Shown here: positions 1 through 12,340 of the stretch, piece after piece
Numbering within the stretch: position 1 is the stretch's first letter
How the letters are laid out: every line of letters starts with the position of its first letter
Assembly (NCBI RefSeq): GCF_036370855.1
Contig: NC_088105.1
Coordinates: forward strand, 11,475,619 to 11,539,618
From: Dromaius novaehollandiae
Lineage: Eukaryota > Chordata > Aves > Casuariiformes > Dromaiidae
Direction of reading: 5' to 3'
Length of the DNA stretch: 64,000 nt
The notes under the pieces: model-generated
Database searches by the model: none
What the model was told of the DNA's origin: nothing
What the model saw: the letters and a program-made list of their open reading frames with translations, nothing else
Translations under genes and position numbers: made by a program

Positions 1-74
1 AGGTGCGTAACCAGGACGAAGCTGGCAGCTCCTGTCAGGATGACGTAGCCATACTCCTTGGAGAGAACAACCAT
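1..74 (-). CDS. MGST3: Microsomal glutathione S-transferase 3, first coding exon (partial)
   Basis: On the minus strand the ATG lies at 74-72 and 24 complete codons are visible, beginning MVVLSKEYGYVILTGAASF, before the window edge. This matches the human MGST3 start MAVLSKEYGFVLLTGAASF almost residue for residue. The exon opens at 81 after a TTTCTCACAG acceptor, and the start has A at -3 and G at +4. MGST3 is a small MAPEG-family integral membrane enzyme of the endoplasmic reticulum and outer mitochondrial membrane, with glutathione-dependent peroxidase and leukotriene C4 synthase activity. The visible hydrophobic stretch is the start of its first membrane helix. The rest of the gene lies to the left of the window. 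Identity is secure despite the short length, because the N-terminal block is diagnostic. Confidence 0.9.
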   Translation of the reverse strand, partial: MVVLSKEYGYVILTGAASFVLVTH

Positions 75-244
75 CCTGGCACTGTGAGAAAGGAGAGACC
101 GTTACTATTTGGGGTGTGACTGGAGAAGATGCAGCAGGCTACAGGCAGGAGTGTGTGTGTGTGGAAGAGTCGCTGCGAATGGACCTAAGTCCTCCTAACC
201 TGGGCACTGCCTGAAGGAAGGGAGAAACTGTGAGTCAGGGAGTT

Positions 245-640
245 TTCACCCAGGACTCTTCACCCTGGAAAACAGGCAGACTGGGAGGTGTTCAGTAAGG
301 TGTGCAAAAGCTAGAGAGGGTGGACAGAAATTGATTGTTCACTGCTACTTCCAACACCAGAACTAGAGGTCATCAGATGAAGCCAGGAGGAGACAGATTC
401 AGCACAAACCAAAGGAGTTTTTCCTGCAAGAGGAACTAGACGTGTGGAGCTCCTTGCCGAAGGATGTTGTGGATGCAGGCAGTTTTCATGAATTCAAGGG
501 GAGACCAGGCAAACACTGGGTTCAGTTGGGGCTTGTTATATAGACCAACTACAACTGGCTCAGAAACCCCCGGAGCTGAAAGGGGTTGGGCTATATGAAC
601 TGTTAGTCTGAACCGCTAAGGCCAGTATTATAAAAGAACA
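245..640 (+). mobile_element. Old CR1-family LINE 3'-end fragment
   Basis: The stretch follows the 3' part of CR1-type LINEs in sense direction. Recognisable blocks include the 'aactagaggtcatcagatga' segment near 361, 'tggagctccttgccgaagga' near 446, 'atgttgtggatgcaggcag' and the 'gaattcaaggggagaccagg' segment near 490. It is heavily diverged and lacks any intact reverse-transcriptase frame, so it is an old truncated insertion in MGST3 intron 1. The exact subfamily (CR1-L3-like?) cannot be set by eye. Confidence 0.7.
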
Positions 641-1258
641 AAACCCACCACAACAATAACGATAATATTAGAACGTTTTCAGCAAAGAGGCATTGGCAAG
701 ATGAGCGATGCCCGTGTGCAGCAGCTCCAAGGAGCCAGCTCAGAGTGTCGAGTCAGTGAGCAGCCCCCAGCAACGCGCAGCTGCTGGGACGTACCGACCG
801 CTGTGCGAGCCCACCTGCCAGCCGGGAGACACCAGGGCTTGTGGTTTGCATCTACCAGTTCTGCATTCCCTTGCGCAGACCTGGGACCAATGCACCAGGT
901 GGGAGGCTCATCTGGCAGGGTCCCACCTCGTGCTGCCCCACAGAAGGCTGCTGCGCACTTCTCCCCTTTCCTGCTCCCCAACCGGCCGAGCCCACTGGCG
1001 GCCTGCGCTGCCGCGAGGCGCTCAACACCGAGCGCCCTGGGACCCTCCCCAGCTGCAAACGAGCAGCCACTGATTGCCCTTCTGGCGGTTGTCCAACACC
1101 ATGTCCTGTTGCGTGATCCCAAACCCCAGACGTCTCTGTCCCTGTGACCTGAGACGGTGCTGTGTGGCATCAGGGCGGAGGATGGTGGAGGCCTCTCTGC
1201 AGCACGGAGACAACTCCCTCCAAAGCAACCCTGAGCTGATGGCTGTTTCCGTCTGGTG

Positions 1259-1278
1259 CCCCCCCCCCCCCCCCCCCC
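1259..1278. repeat. Poly-C homopolymer
   Basis: Twenty consecutive C residues in MGST3 intron 1. Length is likely polymorphic or miscounted by sequencing. On the minus strand it is a G run within the primary transcript of MGST3. Confidence 0.95.
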
Positions 1279-2084
1279 GATGCAGCGAGGCTTTGTGTCT
1301 CCCGCGCTGTCCCACCGGCAGAACCTGCCAGCGCGAGGGAAGACGTGCCACCACGTGCAAACAGCCTTCCTGCTGCAACAGTGCCAGCACCCCTTCACAG
1401 GGGGATCTTCGGGGATGTGAGCTTTTTATTTCTCATTTGCAAAGGGATTGTTATGGACAGAGCAAGATGAAGATAAGGGCTTTGTCCACATGAAGTTTGG
1501 TAAACAGTTACTTTAGATTTGCAATGTTCTTCTTAACTAATAAATGCCAGCTGTACCTGCCTGTAATGCAGGCCACCACCTGACAAACACACTGAAAATA
1601 CAGGGCATTCCCCCCAACGGTCATTTTCCCCCCTACAGTTAAAAGCCTGGTGGAGAACCCACACCTAACAGCAAGGACCAGGCATGTTATCTTTCATAGT
1701 GCTAAGTTACAAACTATGGTTTTATGGCTTTAACTTAAGAGTCAAGAGCACAGTTCAGCCAGAGGAAAGGCTGTTCAGCGGCAGCGAAGCTCTGCACCGT
1801 CTGAGGATGCATTAGGCCTGGCGTGCTATGAGCTGCTATTCGTATGCCGCTGGTACGAAACTGTACAGAGAACCTTTGCTCTACTAACGGGCAATTCAAA
1901 GTCAACAGGACCTTCAGCATCTCTCCGATTACAGGCCTGGTGACTGTTTCCTGCTCTTGGCGGCTCCTGCGTTTCGGCAACCTTTGCCCAGGGCTAGCCT
2001 GGAGCCGAACTTCCCTCGCAGCGCGCCTCTCGGGCAGCAGGTCGTGCAGCATGACACAGCACCGGCCCAGCGCCCCAGCGGAGC

Positions 2085-2115
2085 GGGGGGGGGGGTTCCG
2101 GGGGGGGGGGGGGGG
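2085..2115. repeat. Paired poly-G runs in the MGST3 CpG island
   Basis: Two G runs (11 and 16 bases) are separated by TTCC. They lie just inside intron 1 relative to the MGST3 donor. Such runs can form quadruplexes, and assemblers often miscount them. Confidence 0.9.
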
Positions 2116-2329
2116 CTGCCGCCGCGGGGCAGGGACCCGCACCCAGCGCACAGCTACGAGGCCGCCGGGGCGGCGGGTCTCGCTGCGCAGGCCCATGCTG
2201 CGGTCCCGCCCGGACACCGGGCCCGGGGCGCAGCGGCTGCGGCAGGACGCGGCCGAGCGGCCCCCGCCTAACGCGGACTCCCGCGGGCCGCCGCCGCCCT
2301 CCCCGCGCCCGCCCGCGGCCCGCACTCAC

Positions 2330-2400
2330 CTTGGCCGCGGCGCGGAGCAGCCCGGGGCGCTGCACGGAGCGGAGCGGGGCGGGGCGGGGCGGAACGGGCC
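2330..2400 (-). other. MGST3: MGST3 non-coding exon 1 (5' UTR) with splice donor
   Basis: Read on the minus strand, the sequence ends ...GCGGCCAAG|GTGAGTG, a near-perfect splice donor with the last exon base at 2330. It lies in a CpG-rich block 2.2 kb upstream of the MGST3 coding exon. No ATG in this short exon is needed, because the initiator is in the next exon. The transcription start is not visible directly; the 5' limit given (about 2400) is a guess placed in the GC-box-rich stretch. The intron it opens would run from 2329 to 82. Confidence 0.6.
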
Positions 2401-2560
2401 GGGAGCGCGGGGCGGGGCGCCGCCGCCGCCGCCCCGAGGCGGGGCCGCGCCGACGGCCGCCCCGCGCTGCGCCGCCCGCGGCTGCGCCGGAGGCGGCGGC
2501 GGGGCCGCTGCAGGGGCTGCTGCTGGCGCGGGGCTCTCGCAGGCCGTCGGGCTGCAAAAC

Positions 2561-5175
2561 TGCCAGGCGGCTGTGTTGCCTTTCCCCGACGTGGTGCCGG
2601 CAGCGCTGCGTGTCGCGGGCTGCAGCCGTGCCCTGCAGGCTGCCGCCGGGCTCGCGTTCTTCCGTGAGCGGTCTGACGTGGGCGCCGGCAGGAGCCTGTG
2701 TCTTCGTGAACCTGCTTTGCTGAAGTAGTTGAATTTATGCGTTCATTTCTGAGCTATGAGGCACCAGCCAGCCAGGCAGGGATACTCATACGCTGTTTCA
2801 GATTGCTGCATGGTACCGAATACTCTTTGATTATATTGTATGGAGCTGCATGGAGCAATTCGGAAAACATTTGGCAATGAATATGATACTGATTCGTGCG
2901 ATTCTGCAAAGAATTTTGCAACGCTCCTCTCTTCAAGGACTTCACCAGGTTTACGCACGGGGGGGGGGGGGGGTTACTACAGTTCCCGATCCTGTGTAGA
3001 TAGTTTTCCATCACAGTCTTCATGGACTTCTCCAGTGTGTGTATACACACGCAAACACACATATATCTTCTGTTAGACTGCACTTTGTGTCCACTCTTGC
3101 CTATTTGGGGCATCTGGATGATACATAAGATCACTGTATGGTAATTTCACTTTCCATTCACAGTCTACAGGCAGGTCACAGTTTAATGGCTGTAAGATAG
3201 CATGTTTACCATGCTTGATGAAACTTGCTCATGCTTTTCCCCTTTATTTCATCCGATCCAGCTGGTAGCAGACAAAGAAGCCAGTGTCTCACAGGTGGAG
3301 CTGCTGTACGTTTTCATGCAAGCAGATACCTCCCTTGGCAATTAGCAGTGTTAAGAAAATGAAGGGTCTTATTTGCATCTCCCTTTATTCTGGTCTGTAT
3401 ATACAGCTCTGGGACTTTTGTATCAAAACACAAGTCATTTCCAAGAATACTTTGATAATGTGTAGGCAATATATTTTACGTTAAAAGATTCCAGCTTTAG
3501 CAATATGTGATACAAAACTTAAAATTCAGGAGGATTTTCTCATTCTGTAAGGGGACAAAGGTGTGCAAAATGTTCATAATCCAGTGGAGGTGTGGTGGGT
3601 CCCATTGCAGGAGGACAAATGGCATCTTCCACTGTTGTTGGTGTAAGAAAGGAAGAAAGCAGGACACAGAGGGATCCCAGGTTCCTGGAAGTCGTAAATG
3701 AGCAAAGCACTTCAGCCTGTGCTAATCCAGTGCATTTGAGGCCTGCTCAGAGCAGGCCTTAGGGTCCTACCCTTCAGGAACAAACCTACCTGCTGATGCC
3801 AGTTGTGGCATATGAAGGCTCTGGGTGCCCATCTGCTCAGGGCAGGGTCGGTGTGGGCATGCACCCCTCACTGGTCTGCAAGGGGCTTGTGGAGCTTTCA
3901 GGCAAATCAGACAAGTGCCTGCTGAAGGAATTAGGCACCTCCAGAATTTTAGTGGCTGGTCAAAATCCTCATTGAGGCAATTAAATCCATTTTTGGATCC
4001 AACTGATGGGCCCCGGTCTCAGAGCTGTGGGTTGTCTTTAGGCTATTGTAAGGGGTCACAGATCCAGGGCAGGGACACAGAACTGGGAAAAGACATTGCA
4101 CAAGAACCAAGTCAGGATCACAGCAGGGATATCTCCAAGCTCTTGCCCCACAGGAAGTCACCTGCTCAGCCCAGCGCAGTCTGTCCCTTCCCACACTGCA
4201 AGAGGGCTCAGAGCACTGTACTGCAGCTTCTCAGGCATGGATGCTCCTCACTCTGGGCTCCAACAAGGTCTGGACAGCAAGGGGGAAAGGAGGCTGCGCC
4301 ATCTGCCTAAGTCCAGGTGCTTGCTACTTTCTGAACACTTGACTCTGGAGTCCTGATACTCCTCACTTAACTGCTCCAAATGTTGCTTTACACCTGCATC
4401 CCCAGGGATTTTAAAGGCCATCAACAAATTGGCTCATTGTGCTAAGCACTGCCCTGACACAGAGCAAACACCAGCCTTCTGTCACAAAGAGCTCAGAGGC
4501 AGAAAGGCAAGGCAGATCTTCCCAGAGAAAGGATGATTAGGCAAAGGAACTACGTGGCAAATCAGTAGGTAGAGTAGAGGCAGCTTTGAAAAATTTTCCC
4601 AGGGTAAAAATGTCTCTGGAAGAGCCTCCTTAGTCATCTTCTCCCAAAAGGAGACAAAGCTAACACACACTGCGTAGCCTTGTACAGAGCTCACTTGTTT
4701 ATTCAGTGCAAGTGGCCACATCTTGGCTTTTGACACTGTTTGTGACAGAAATTGCATTTGTTCACACCTGCCCTGCACACATTTGGTGTCCTCATCCAGT
4801 GTGCACCTGCCTCAGAGACCTACAGGCGTGCATTTCACTCAGACAAAAGCAGCACAGGCTCAACAAGGTAGATCACGTCAGTGTCCCCGAAACTAGGTGG
4901 CTTTTGCAAGCTGCTGACATCACAGAGGTGTCAACTGGCAATAAGCGTGACACAGAGACGCTCTAGCCACCGCTCTGCACTTGCAGATCTAGAAAGTGGG
5001 TGAAACCTGGCTCAGCTTCCAGTCAGGCAGACTGCCAGGGAGCCTTGCCGCTGGGCATCTCGTCGGCATGACTGTAATGATAGAACAACTTCCCTAGGGC
5101 CCCTTCTTTGCAGCTGCTCTGTGCCTGTCTGTTTGTGCTCCCTCAAGGGCTGCACACTGTGGAAGGTGTAAGATC
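2561..5175. other. MGST3-LRRC52 intergenic region
   Basis: I find no convincing exon, RNA gene or mobile element here. The region is mixed AT-rich sequence with one 15-base G run (2959-2973) and a short CA/TG stretch near 3035-3062. Open frames are short and show no recognisable protein. The last hundred or so bases before 5176 should include the LRRC52 5' UTR and promoter, but no clear TATA or CpG island marks it, as expected for a tissue-restricted gene. Confidence 0.5.
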
Positions 5176-8100
5176 ATGTCCCCTTCAGGTGGACCCCAGC
5201 CCCTGAGCCTCATGTTTCTTTTGGGGATGGGGCTGGCATCAGAGAATATCAACTGCCCAAGCAGGTGCAGCTGTCAGTACCTGGAAGTGAACTGCACAGG
5301 GCAACAGTTGCAGGAGTTCCCTATGACCATCCCACTGGATACCAGGCAGCTGATTCTGGCAACAAACAAGATCTCGTACCTGCCTGCAGTGGAATTGAGC
5401 TTCCTCGCTGACCTGGTGTATCTGGACTGCCGGGAGAACCTCTTGGGGGATGACCTGGATTTCACTTTCATTGGTGTGGCCAAGCTCGTCTACCTGGACC
5501 TCAGCTTCAACAACCTCACGCAGGTCACCTTCAGCACCTTCTCACAGCTCATCAGCCTGGTAGTGCTGAAGATGTCAGACAATCCCAACCTTGTGGCGAT
5601 TGAGAAGGATGCCTTTGCCAACAACACCTGGCTGAGGTATCTGGACGTGAGCCGGACTGGCTTACTATTCCTGGACACCAGCACTGTCCGTGACCTGCCC
5701 AACCTGAGGTTTCTGGCGCTCAGTGACAACCTTTGGCACTGCAACTGTTCCTTCTTGGACTTCACCACCTGGATGACAAAGAGCAACGTTCATTTTCCAG
5801 GTGAGGGCTGTGTAAGCAGGACCCCTCTCCTCCCTGCTCCTGCAGATCTGGGTGGAACAGAGAGGGCATTCTGTTCTCTGTCCCAAAACTTTGGTACATT
5901 AAGGACTGGAGAGGTGATGCCAGCCAGCACAAGCTCCTTTCAGCTCATGGGGTTGTGCCACTGCATGTCAACTGCAGGCCCAATCTTCTGGTTTTACCAC
6001 TAAACACGGATCAGAGCACCTGGGTTACATGCACTCCATCCCACAGAGACTCACACTTGCTCACACCCTCAGGACGGTAAGGGAAGCATCAGGAAGGGTA
6101 GGCAGTAGCTAGGATATTGCTACTTCTATAAAATGCCTGCCCCAGCCTCAGGAGGTATCACTGTGCCTGCGAGTCACGAGAACCTTATGGCTGCAGTGCC
6201 AAGAGTGAGGAGCACAAGGAGGCTCTGGGGAGATCTACCGAGAAGGCTATTGCTCTGATTTTCCTGCCTTTTCTTCATCTGCTCTGTAGATCGTATCTTT
6301 TGTTGCTGCTGCAGTATCACTCTGTCCATAACAGTCTGTTAAAAACCCCTCTCTCCATGGAAATGCAGGGAGTACTACTCCCCTCCTGCCTCTATTCTGA
6401 CCGGCTTTGCTCAGCCTCTCCAGCCCTGCGCTCTCCACCATTTCTGCCAGTGTCCCCTTCACCTCAAACACCTCCTGCTACTCCGTTCCTGCACAACACT
6501 GTGGGAAGGCAGATCTCATTTGCACAACCTCTACAGCACTTCTGCTCAGTGCTAAAAACAAAGCCGGGCTGAAACCCAGGCAGCCCCTCTCCTGCTCTCA
6601 GCCCTCATTGGACAGGGTCTCCAGGAAAAGGTCTGGCACTGTGGGAGTCAGCAGGAGTTTTGCTGCTGACTTCAGTGGGGCTATGATCGCACCCTCTCTC
6701 CTGCTGACCCATTTCCATATGTGATGAGTGCACGCAATGCCTTCCTCCTTAAGAATATGGCAGGCTTTGTGCTACAGCAGATTAAAATTACAATTCCTAT
6801 CACCTCCAGCTATTGCAGTGCTTCTAGCTGTCAAAGCAGGTACATTTGACTAGTTCTCAGGATCAGGCCATGATCCAAATGCTCTGAACTCGACAAAAGA
6901 CTTTTGTTCCCATGGGGGTTCTGGTTTGGGTTCCGGGTGAAATGTGATTGACGGGGGGGACCAGAATGCAAGTTAAGGCTGCGGTCAGGAAAGTGCCTCT
7001 GTATCCTTATGACTGACAGGCTTCATATGTTCCCACTCTTCCTCCAGCATCCCAGAGCAAACTGCCTCAGTTTCATTTTACATTATCCAAAATAGTGAAT
7101 GTACGTGCATTGCAGGTGAGCATTTGCTTGAGTTCCCCTGACTTCCGCAGCAGAGTGGCACTTACTCCTGAATAAGAGCCGTTTCCTGAAGGCAGGGCCT
7201 TCTTTCCTTACATCATCTGGGTTGCCAAAATCCAGCTGTTTTCCATCTGACTGAGAGATTCTACAACTGGACCACAAACCCTGAGTATTCATGAGGCAAG
7301 GCAATCACCAGTTCCCTTTTCCAGAAAAACACTGGTCCCAAGGGTAAAATGTTCTGCAGCTGTGAAATTTGTATTTGATTTTCCAAATTGAAAAGGAACA
7401 CATCACTGTACTAGTGAAAAAAGCTCGATCCTCATTAATGCACAATATAATACCGAGGGAGAGCTGCAAAAGAAAAATCATTTGAGAAAGTCTGGCCATC
7501 GAGTAAGAAAGGGGCACAAAAGAACCACAGGGAAGAAAAAGGAAGGACAAATGAAGCTGGTGTTAGGACAGAACAGAATTAGGGATGTCTGTGTATCTTA
7601 TTAGATGTAGTAAACACCCTGTAGACAGCAAAGTTACTCATTTTCCTCCTACAGATTACAGGCAGTTATGGAAGAGTGTAAAGAAGTACTACCCATAGCA
7701 GTCACCAGGTGGTTGGGAGCTAACCCACGGATGTCCTGAACAGGAGAGTAAAGCTCATTGCAGGCAGTTTGGAAGGACATGAGCAGAAAAGCAAGTGGCA
7801 GCAAGGACTGGAGATGTTAGTATGGGTCCCTGCACAATACTGTGAAGGATGGGAAAGCCAAAGAGATCAAGACACCTATTCAAACCTTTCTGATAAGGCC
7901 GGGAGGAGATGGAACAGACTGTGCTAGGGCTGGGAAGCAATGTCCCCTCCACCTGCTTGTGTGTGTCAGAGCAGGGGAAAAAGAGCAGAAAGACTCAGCA
8001 GTAGCCAGCGGAGGCAGCTCCACTTTCCTCCTCCGTCAGGCTTTGCTACATCCCAGCAAGGTGCTGCGGGTGAGTCAGCAGGAGGTGTTGTATTTCCTGG

Positions 8101-9685
8101 AACTGGTGTGAGAACTGTGTTAAACTTTAATGCTGCAGGTAAGTGTATCCAGGCTGGGAACCCTGGATCACATATGCCTATCTGCATCCAGGCAGGGAAA
8201 GGCAACTCTCTGTTTGTCAGGACTAGGTGGCCCTAAAATGAGGGTCGTTCCAGGAGCTGACAGCTCTAGTGCAGAGGGATGATGGGACCGATGTAACTGA
8301 GGGGCAATATGGAGCACTGAAATCTGCTGCAAGCAGATCCCCATCCTGGCCTTTAAAAAGCTACTGTGGCTTCGTGTCACACCTTTGCACCAGTGTTTTG
8401 TGCTCAGCTGGCGCTGTGTGCAGCCCAGATGCTGGCAGGAAGTTCCCAAGGCTAGATGGTTTGGGGTAGGAGAGAAGAAGTTCTCCAGTTATACTCCTGA
8501 CAAGGAGGGATATCAGCATGAACGGTCACTGCAGCTCTGTCAACTCATTGATGTATAATATAATACAACATAACAGAATAGAATACAATATAATATAAAT
8601 CCCCTGTTGCTTGTTGCTCTCCCCTACTCCCTTTCCCTAAGGACCACACATCCAGCACCTCAAGCAGTGACTGACATGTCTCTGTCACAGTGTCTGCTGC
8701 ACCGATCTCAAAAACCGCAGGGGAAGGAGACAGCTGTGGCTGAAGCCACATTGTGCTTCTACAAACACCAAAAGGAGACAGTGCTTTCTGCCACACCCAG
8801 CCTTCACTAGCTCCAGAGGGAAAAGTCAGCATCTGTTTTCTCACAGCGTATATTAAAAAAATGGCAGGATGTAGCCATTATTTCAGTGGAACTGTGTCAT
8901 TGATGAGTTTCCTCTTCTTCTTTCATACAGCAAGTTAGGCGACACCTAATTGCAAAGGACCCTAGTTTTCCAGCTTGACTCGCTGGATGCAGGCCTCATT
9001 TTTCCAGCATAAAATGACCTCTCTCAGTTTAGCCTATGTCATGTCAGAAGGTGTTTAAGATGAAAAAAAAAAAAAACCACAAATGCTTTTATATTAAAAT
9101 AAAAGCACTCAATCAGCAGAACTCAACAGTGCAGGTATGGCAGCTTGCCACAGTGGTATAATCCAACTGGCAATATTTTCCTATCAAGACGATAACACAG
9201 AAATCATTCTCATCATTCTGGCAACCTGGTGGTTGTGGTTTGGCAAGTGATGGCCTGTGTATTTTTATCTAGACTGTTCAGGGAAGGGAGTGTGAAGTCT
9301 GGAGAAATTTTTCAAAGTCTTTAGGAAACTCCTCCACTGTTTTTCTAGCAGGACTCCTACCCACTATTGCTCAAGGCACAGGCAAGTTAATCTTGCTTCT
9401 GCTTTTCCCTCTGCAGATGCTGAGAACATCACCTGCTACATGCCAGAAGGTCTGCGTGGCGTGAAAGTGCCTGCCGTGGAGGTACAGCTCCGGTTCAACT
9501 GCCTGACCCAATTGCACAAGCAGGACTACATCTTTCTGTGTCTCATTGGCTTCTGTATATTCTCAGCTGGCACTGTGGCAGCCTGGCTGGCTGGCATCTG
9601 TGCAGTCATATATGAAGTCCACACTGCAAAGGGGGAGGATGATGAAGAGGAAGAGGAAGACACAACCACTCAGAACTGGCTCTAG
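5176..9685 (+). CDS. LRRC52: Leucine-rich repeat-containing protein 52 (two coding exons)
   Basis: Exon 1 is 5176-5800 (donor CCAG|GTGAGG) and exon 2 is 9417-9685 (acceptor CCCTCTGCAG); the joined frame gives 297 residues against about 313 in human. A hydrophobic N-terminus (LSLMFLLGMGLAS) serves as signal peptide. It is followed by the cysteine cap CPSRCSC, about five leucine-rich repeats (residues ~45-190), and the C-terminal cap starting NLWHCNCSFLDF and closing with ITCYMPEG in exon 2. Then comes one membrane helix (FLCLIGFCIFSAGTVAAW) and a short acidic tail (GEDDEEEEED). In mammals LRRC52 is a gamma subunit that shifts voltage gating of BK and especially of testis SLO3 (KCNU1) channels. 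The start has A at -3. The frame is intact, so the gene looks functional. Confidence 0.92.
5801..9416 (+). other. LRRC52 intron 1
   Basis: A GT-AG intron in phase 1. It contains AT-rich simple sequence near 8550-8600 (TATAATATAATACAAC-like) and a short poly-A run near 9064-9076. I see no coding exon, RNA gene or clear transposon in it. Reading through the donor would add about 67 unrelated residues before a stop, so the spliced form is clearly the real product. Confidence 0.75.
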
Positions 9686-9785
9686 AAATCCTTCTGAATG
9701 CCTATCCTGGGACCTGAAAGCAGGCGCTTCTTGTCCAATTTTGCATATTATGGGTCCTGCTCCAGATGTGATTTTTGTGAAGCAA

Positions 9786-9791
9786 AATAAA
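9786..9791 (+). terminator. LRRC52 polyadenylation signal AATAAA
   Basis: A canonical AATAAA lies 101 bases after the LRRC52 stop, followed by GT/T-rich sequence (CCCCGTGTTCCAATTTTG) within 30 bases. It predicts a 3' UTR of about 120 bases. Confidence 0.8.
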
Positions 9792-11689
9792 ACTGCAAGA
9801 GAACAAAGTCCCCGTGTTCCAATTTTGCTCACTCTGCTAGTTCCACATTTCTTCTTCCACTGGGACGTAGGACATCATTGACAAAATATTCAGTGGCCAC
9901 TAGAATTGTGGACAGTGCCTATCTGCCAACCAGCAGCAATAACACTCCCCCTTTACTGTATGACACCCACAGAAAAGCAGGATCAGCAATGGGGCCCTCA
10001 TGTCATAGGAACAGGCTTGAAGAGTTATGTCCCATGACGGAGGAAAGGCCCCAGAACTGTGCTGCAGCCAGGGAGTTTACCAAGGTCTTTTGGCTGGAGA
10101 GCCCAGCAGAGCTTACTGGCACCAGCCCAGATGGCTCACCGGTGCCCCCGAGCATCTGAGACTCTTCTGCTGTGGAAAGGCAGGTATTTGAGGAAAGAGA
10201 TTCAAAACAGGCTTGTAAGGTCAGGATGCGCTATTTAGATCTAGACTCTAAAGCAGGATGCTCCCGTCGGCAGAAGCCCTGGGCTGCAGGAGCCCTTTGC
10301 GCAGTCGGTGAGCAGCAGTGGGTGCCAAAGGCTCCTGGAAATCAGGTCATCGGTTTCGGAGCCTCCGTGTGGACACAGGAGTCTGAGTTGAAGCTTGCGG
10401 TTTCTGACGAGCTTGGGTGTGGCCCCCACCCCTAGACCTGGGGAGCTCAATGAGAAAGAAACACTTTTCCTCCCCAGAGAAACTTGTAAGAGGAAGCAGC
10501 CACATGTCACAGTTAAATAGGGAGACTGAATCTTCTGGGCAACAACTCAGGCATTTTTGTGACTCTTGCAAACAAGGCCCTTCAGAAAGGCCTTTCCCCA
10601 GCAAATCCCCTCTGAAACCAGATGGGCCTTGAGGGCACTCCTGGGCCCTAAGGGTCCTGACCAGCCTCACCTGAGGGCTGACATCCCCCCACCTGCCCCC
10701 TCTGCCCACTGGAGCCCCCTTTCAGCTCAGGCCCGGGCCTTCAGTCCCTGCCTGAGCTAGGTCCTAGGTGTCCCTGGCCCTGCCTCTGCCTGCTGAATGG
10801 CTCTTGGGCTGATGCTCTTGGTAGCTTATTTCCTGGACAGCCCTCTTGGAAGTATGTTGCAGCTTGTCTCCAGTGCTGTCTCTGGTCCTGTTTCAGCTTG
10901 GTCCTGGCTGGCCCAGCCAGGCCTCCCTGGCTGGAGCCTGGTAGCGGCTCATGGCTCGCCTTGGCTGGGGCTGTTGCTGGGCCCTGTTCCCAGCACGCGG
11001 CTGTGTGTGCCGTGGCAGCCCCTGCAGGACTGCGCCCCGTGAGCGAGAGCCCTGCCTGTGCAGGGGCTGCCCTGGGCTCCCAGCTCACCTCGCCTTGGGG
11101 AGTAGCCTGCTGCGGGCTGCGTGTGAGCCAGGGTGCCTAAGGAGGATATGTTTCCCTGCGGCATGAAAGCTTTGCACAGCCCTGGCAAGCACGGCAGGGA
11201 ACCGGAGCTGCCTCCTGCCAAGTCTCTCAACCTTTTCTTCCCCTCTCTGATATGCCTGCGCTGGGTGTAGCTGGTTTGCTGTGCCGCTGCGCAGTGCTGC
11301 GAGCGGCCCCTGCCTTCTCTCGGGCTCCTGCGAAGGCTCTGCCTTGCTGGAGCCATGGTGTTAGGGCAGAGTGCTTGTGCACAGAGCAGGAAGGGGCCTT
11401 GCAGCCGTGGGAGGTAGATCGCTGCCAAGCTGCTTGTTCACGCTGCTGGTGCCCGCTGTGCTCTGTGGTCACTGTGGAGCTGCCTGCGCAGCGTGCCCTG
11501 GGCTCCCTGCTCGTGGGGAAGCCTGGACTGCCCTCCGTGACGACACTTGTTAGGCCATTTGTGCTTGGGAACGTGGGAACCAGCTGTTCCAGCCACAGGT
11601 GGAGTTCAGTCCCTGTGTGGGTTAAAGAATAGCAAACTGGAGCTGTCTAGAGGTAGCTGCTCAGCACGACTTCTATAAAACTTGCTTAG

Positions 11690-12340
11690 CATGAGTAGCT
11701 AAATTTGCTGAAGCCTTAGGCCACCCTTAGATAAAATAATGAACTTTTACTTAGTCCAGTAAGAAAAGGGCCTGAGAGCTGGTTCCAGCTGGGAAGATAA
11801 GGAAGCTACAAGCAGTCTGCATTCCTGCGTCTCACCCTCCAAAAGGGAGGATGTCAAGGCTTTGAAATAAGACCAGTGCAGGGCACTAGGACCTTGAGGG
11901 ACAAAGCCTCAGCTCACTGCTGGGGCAGTGTTAATTGTAATGATTTGGAATCACCTCCTCCTTCTCAGGACCTTGAGAGACAACAGTAAGACCCAACAAG
12001 AAACGAAGGTACAACCGTCAGCGGAAACGGCAACAGTAAAGATGAGGGAGAAAAACAGCCTGCCTAGGAACAACGATGAGACCCACTAAGGAGCAGGAGA
12101 CCCCAGACCTGAAAGTTACGATTGGTCTGAACTACCGCGTGAGGGGTGGGAAACTGAATTTGGAAAAGCTGTAATTGCCCAGGGATTTCTTTGTTCGGGG
12201 TCCCTCGTCGGAGGCACCCAGCTCGAGCTGTAATTACTGCACACACGTTATTAAAATGTAATTATTTAATTTGCTTTGATCTGGCTCTGAACTTTTCTGC
12301 GGGAACCTAGGGTTGGGCCCTGTTATGGTGGCCGACAAGC
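11690..12340 (+). mobile_element. LTR-like fragment (probable solo LTR fossil), copy in unit 1
   Basis: The block contains 'ttgttcggggtccctcgtcg', followed by AT-rich sequence with ATTAAA and a close 'tctgcgggaaccta', which resembles the R-U5 part of avian retrovirus-type LTRs. No internal retroviral gene is visible beside it, so it would be a solo LTR. Its ends are approximate. The same block sits at about 36928-37578 and 62261-62910 because it was carried by the tandem duplication; it therefore predates the array. Family unknown. Confidence 0.4.

Larger units (their letters stand above)
2030..2560 (-). promoter_or_regulatory. CpG-island promoter of MGST3
   Basis: A dense CpG stretch with repeated GGGGCGGGG GC boxes around 2375-2420 surrounds the inferred non-coding exon of MGST3. 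It also contains long G runs (2085-2095 and 2100-2115). There is no TATA box at the expected spacing, as usual for a housekeeping CpG promoter. LRRC52 starts almost 2.8 kb away in the opposite direction, so a shared bidirectional promoter is possible but not indicated. The apparent long open frames across this block on both strands come from its base composition. Confidence 0.65.

Noticed and set aside
1735-2728. Long frames on both strands across the MGST3 CpG island
   Set aside because: They have the same GC-composition cause. They contain the poly-G runs and show no protein family signature.
10241-11632. Open frames of 80-160 codons repeated in all three units upstream of ADCY10
   Set aside because: They repeat only because the DNA is duplicated. 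They lack recognisable domains, and comparable frames are open on both strands.
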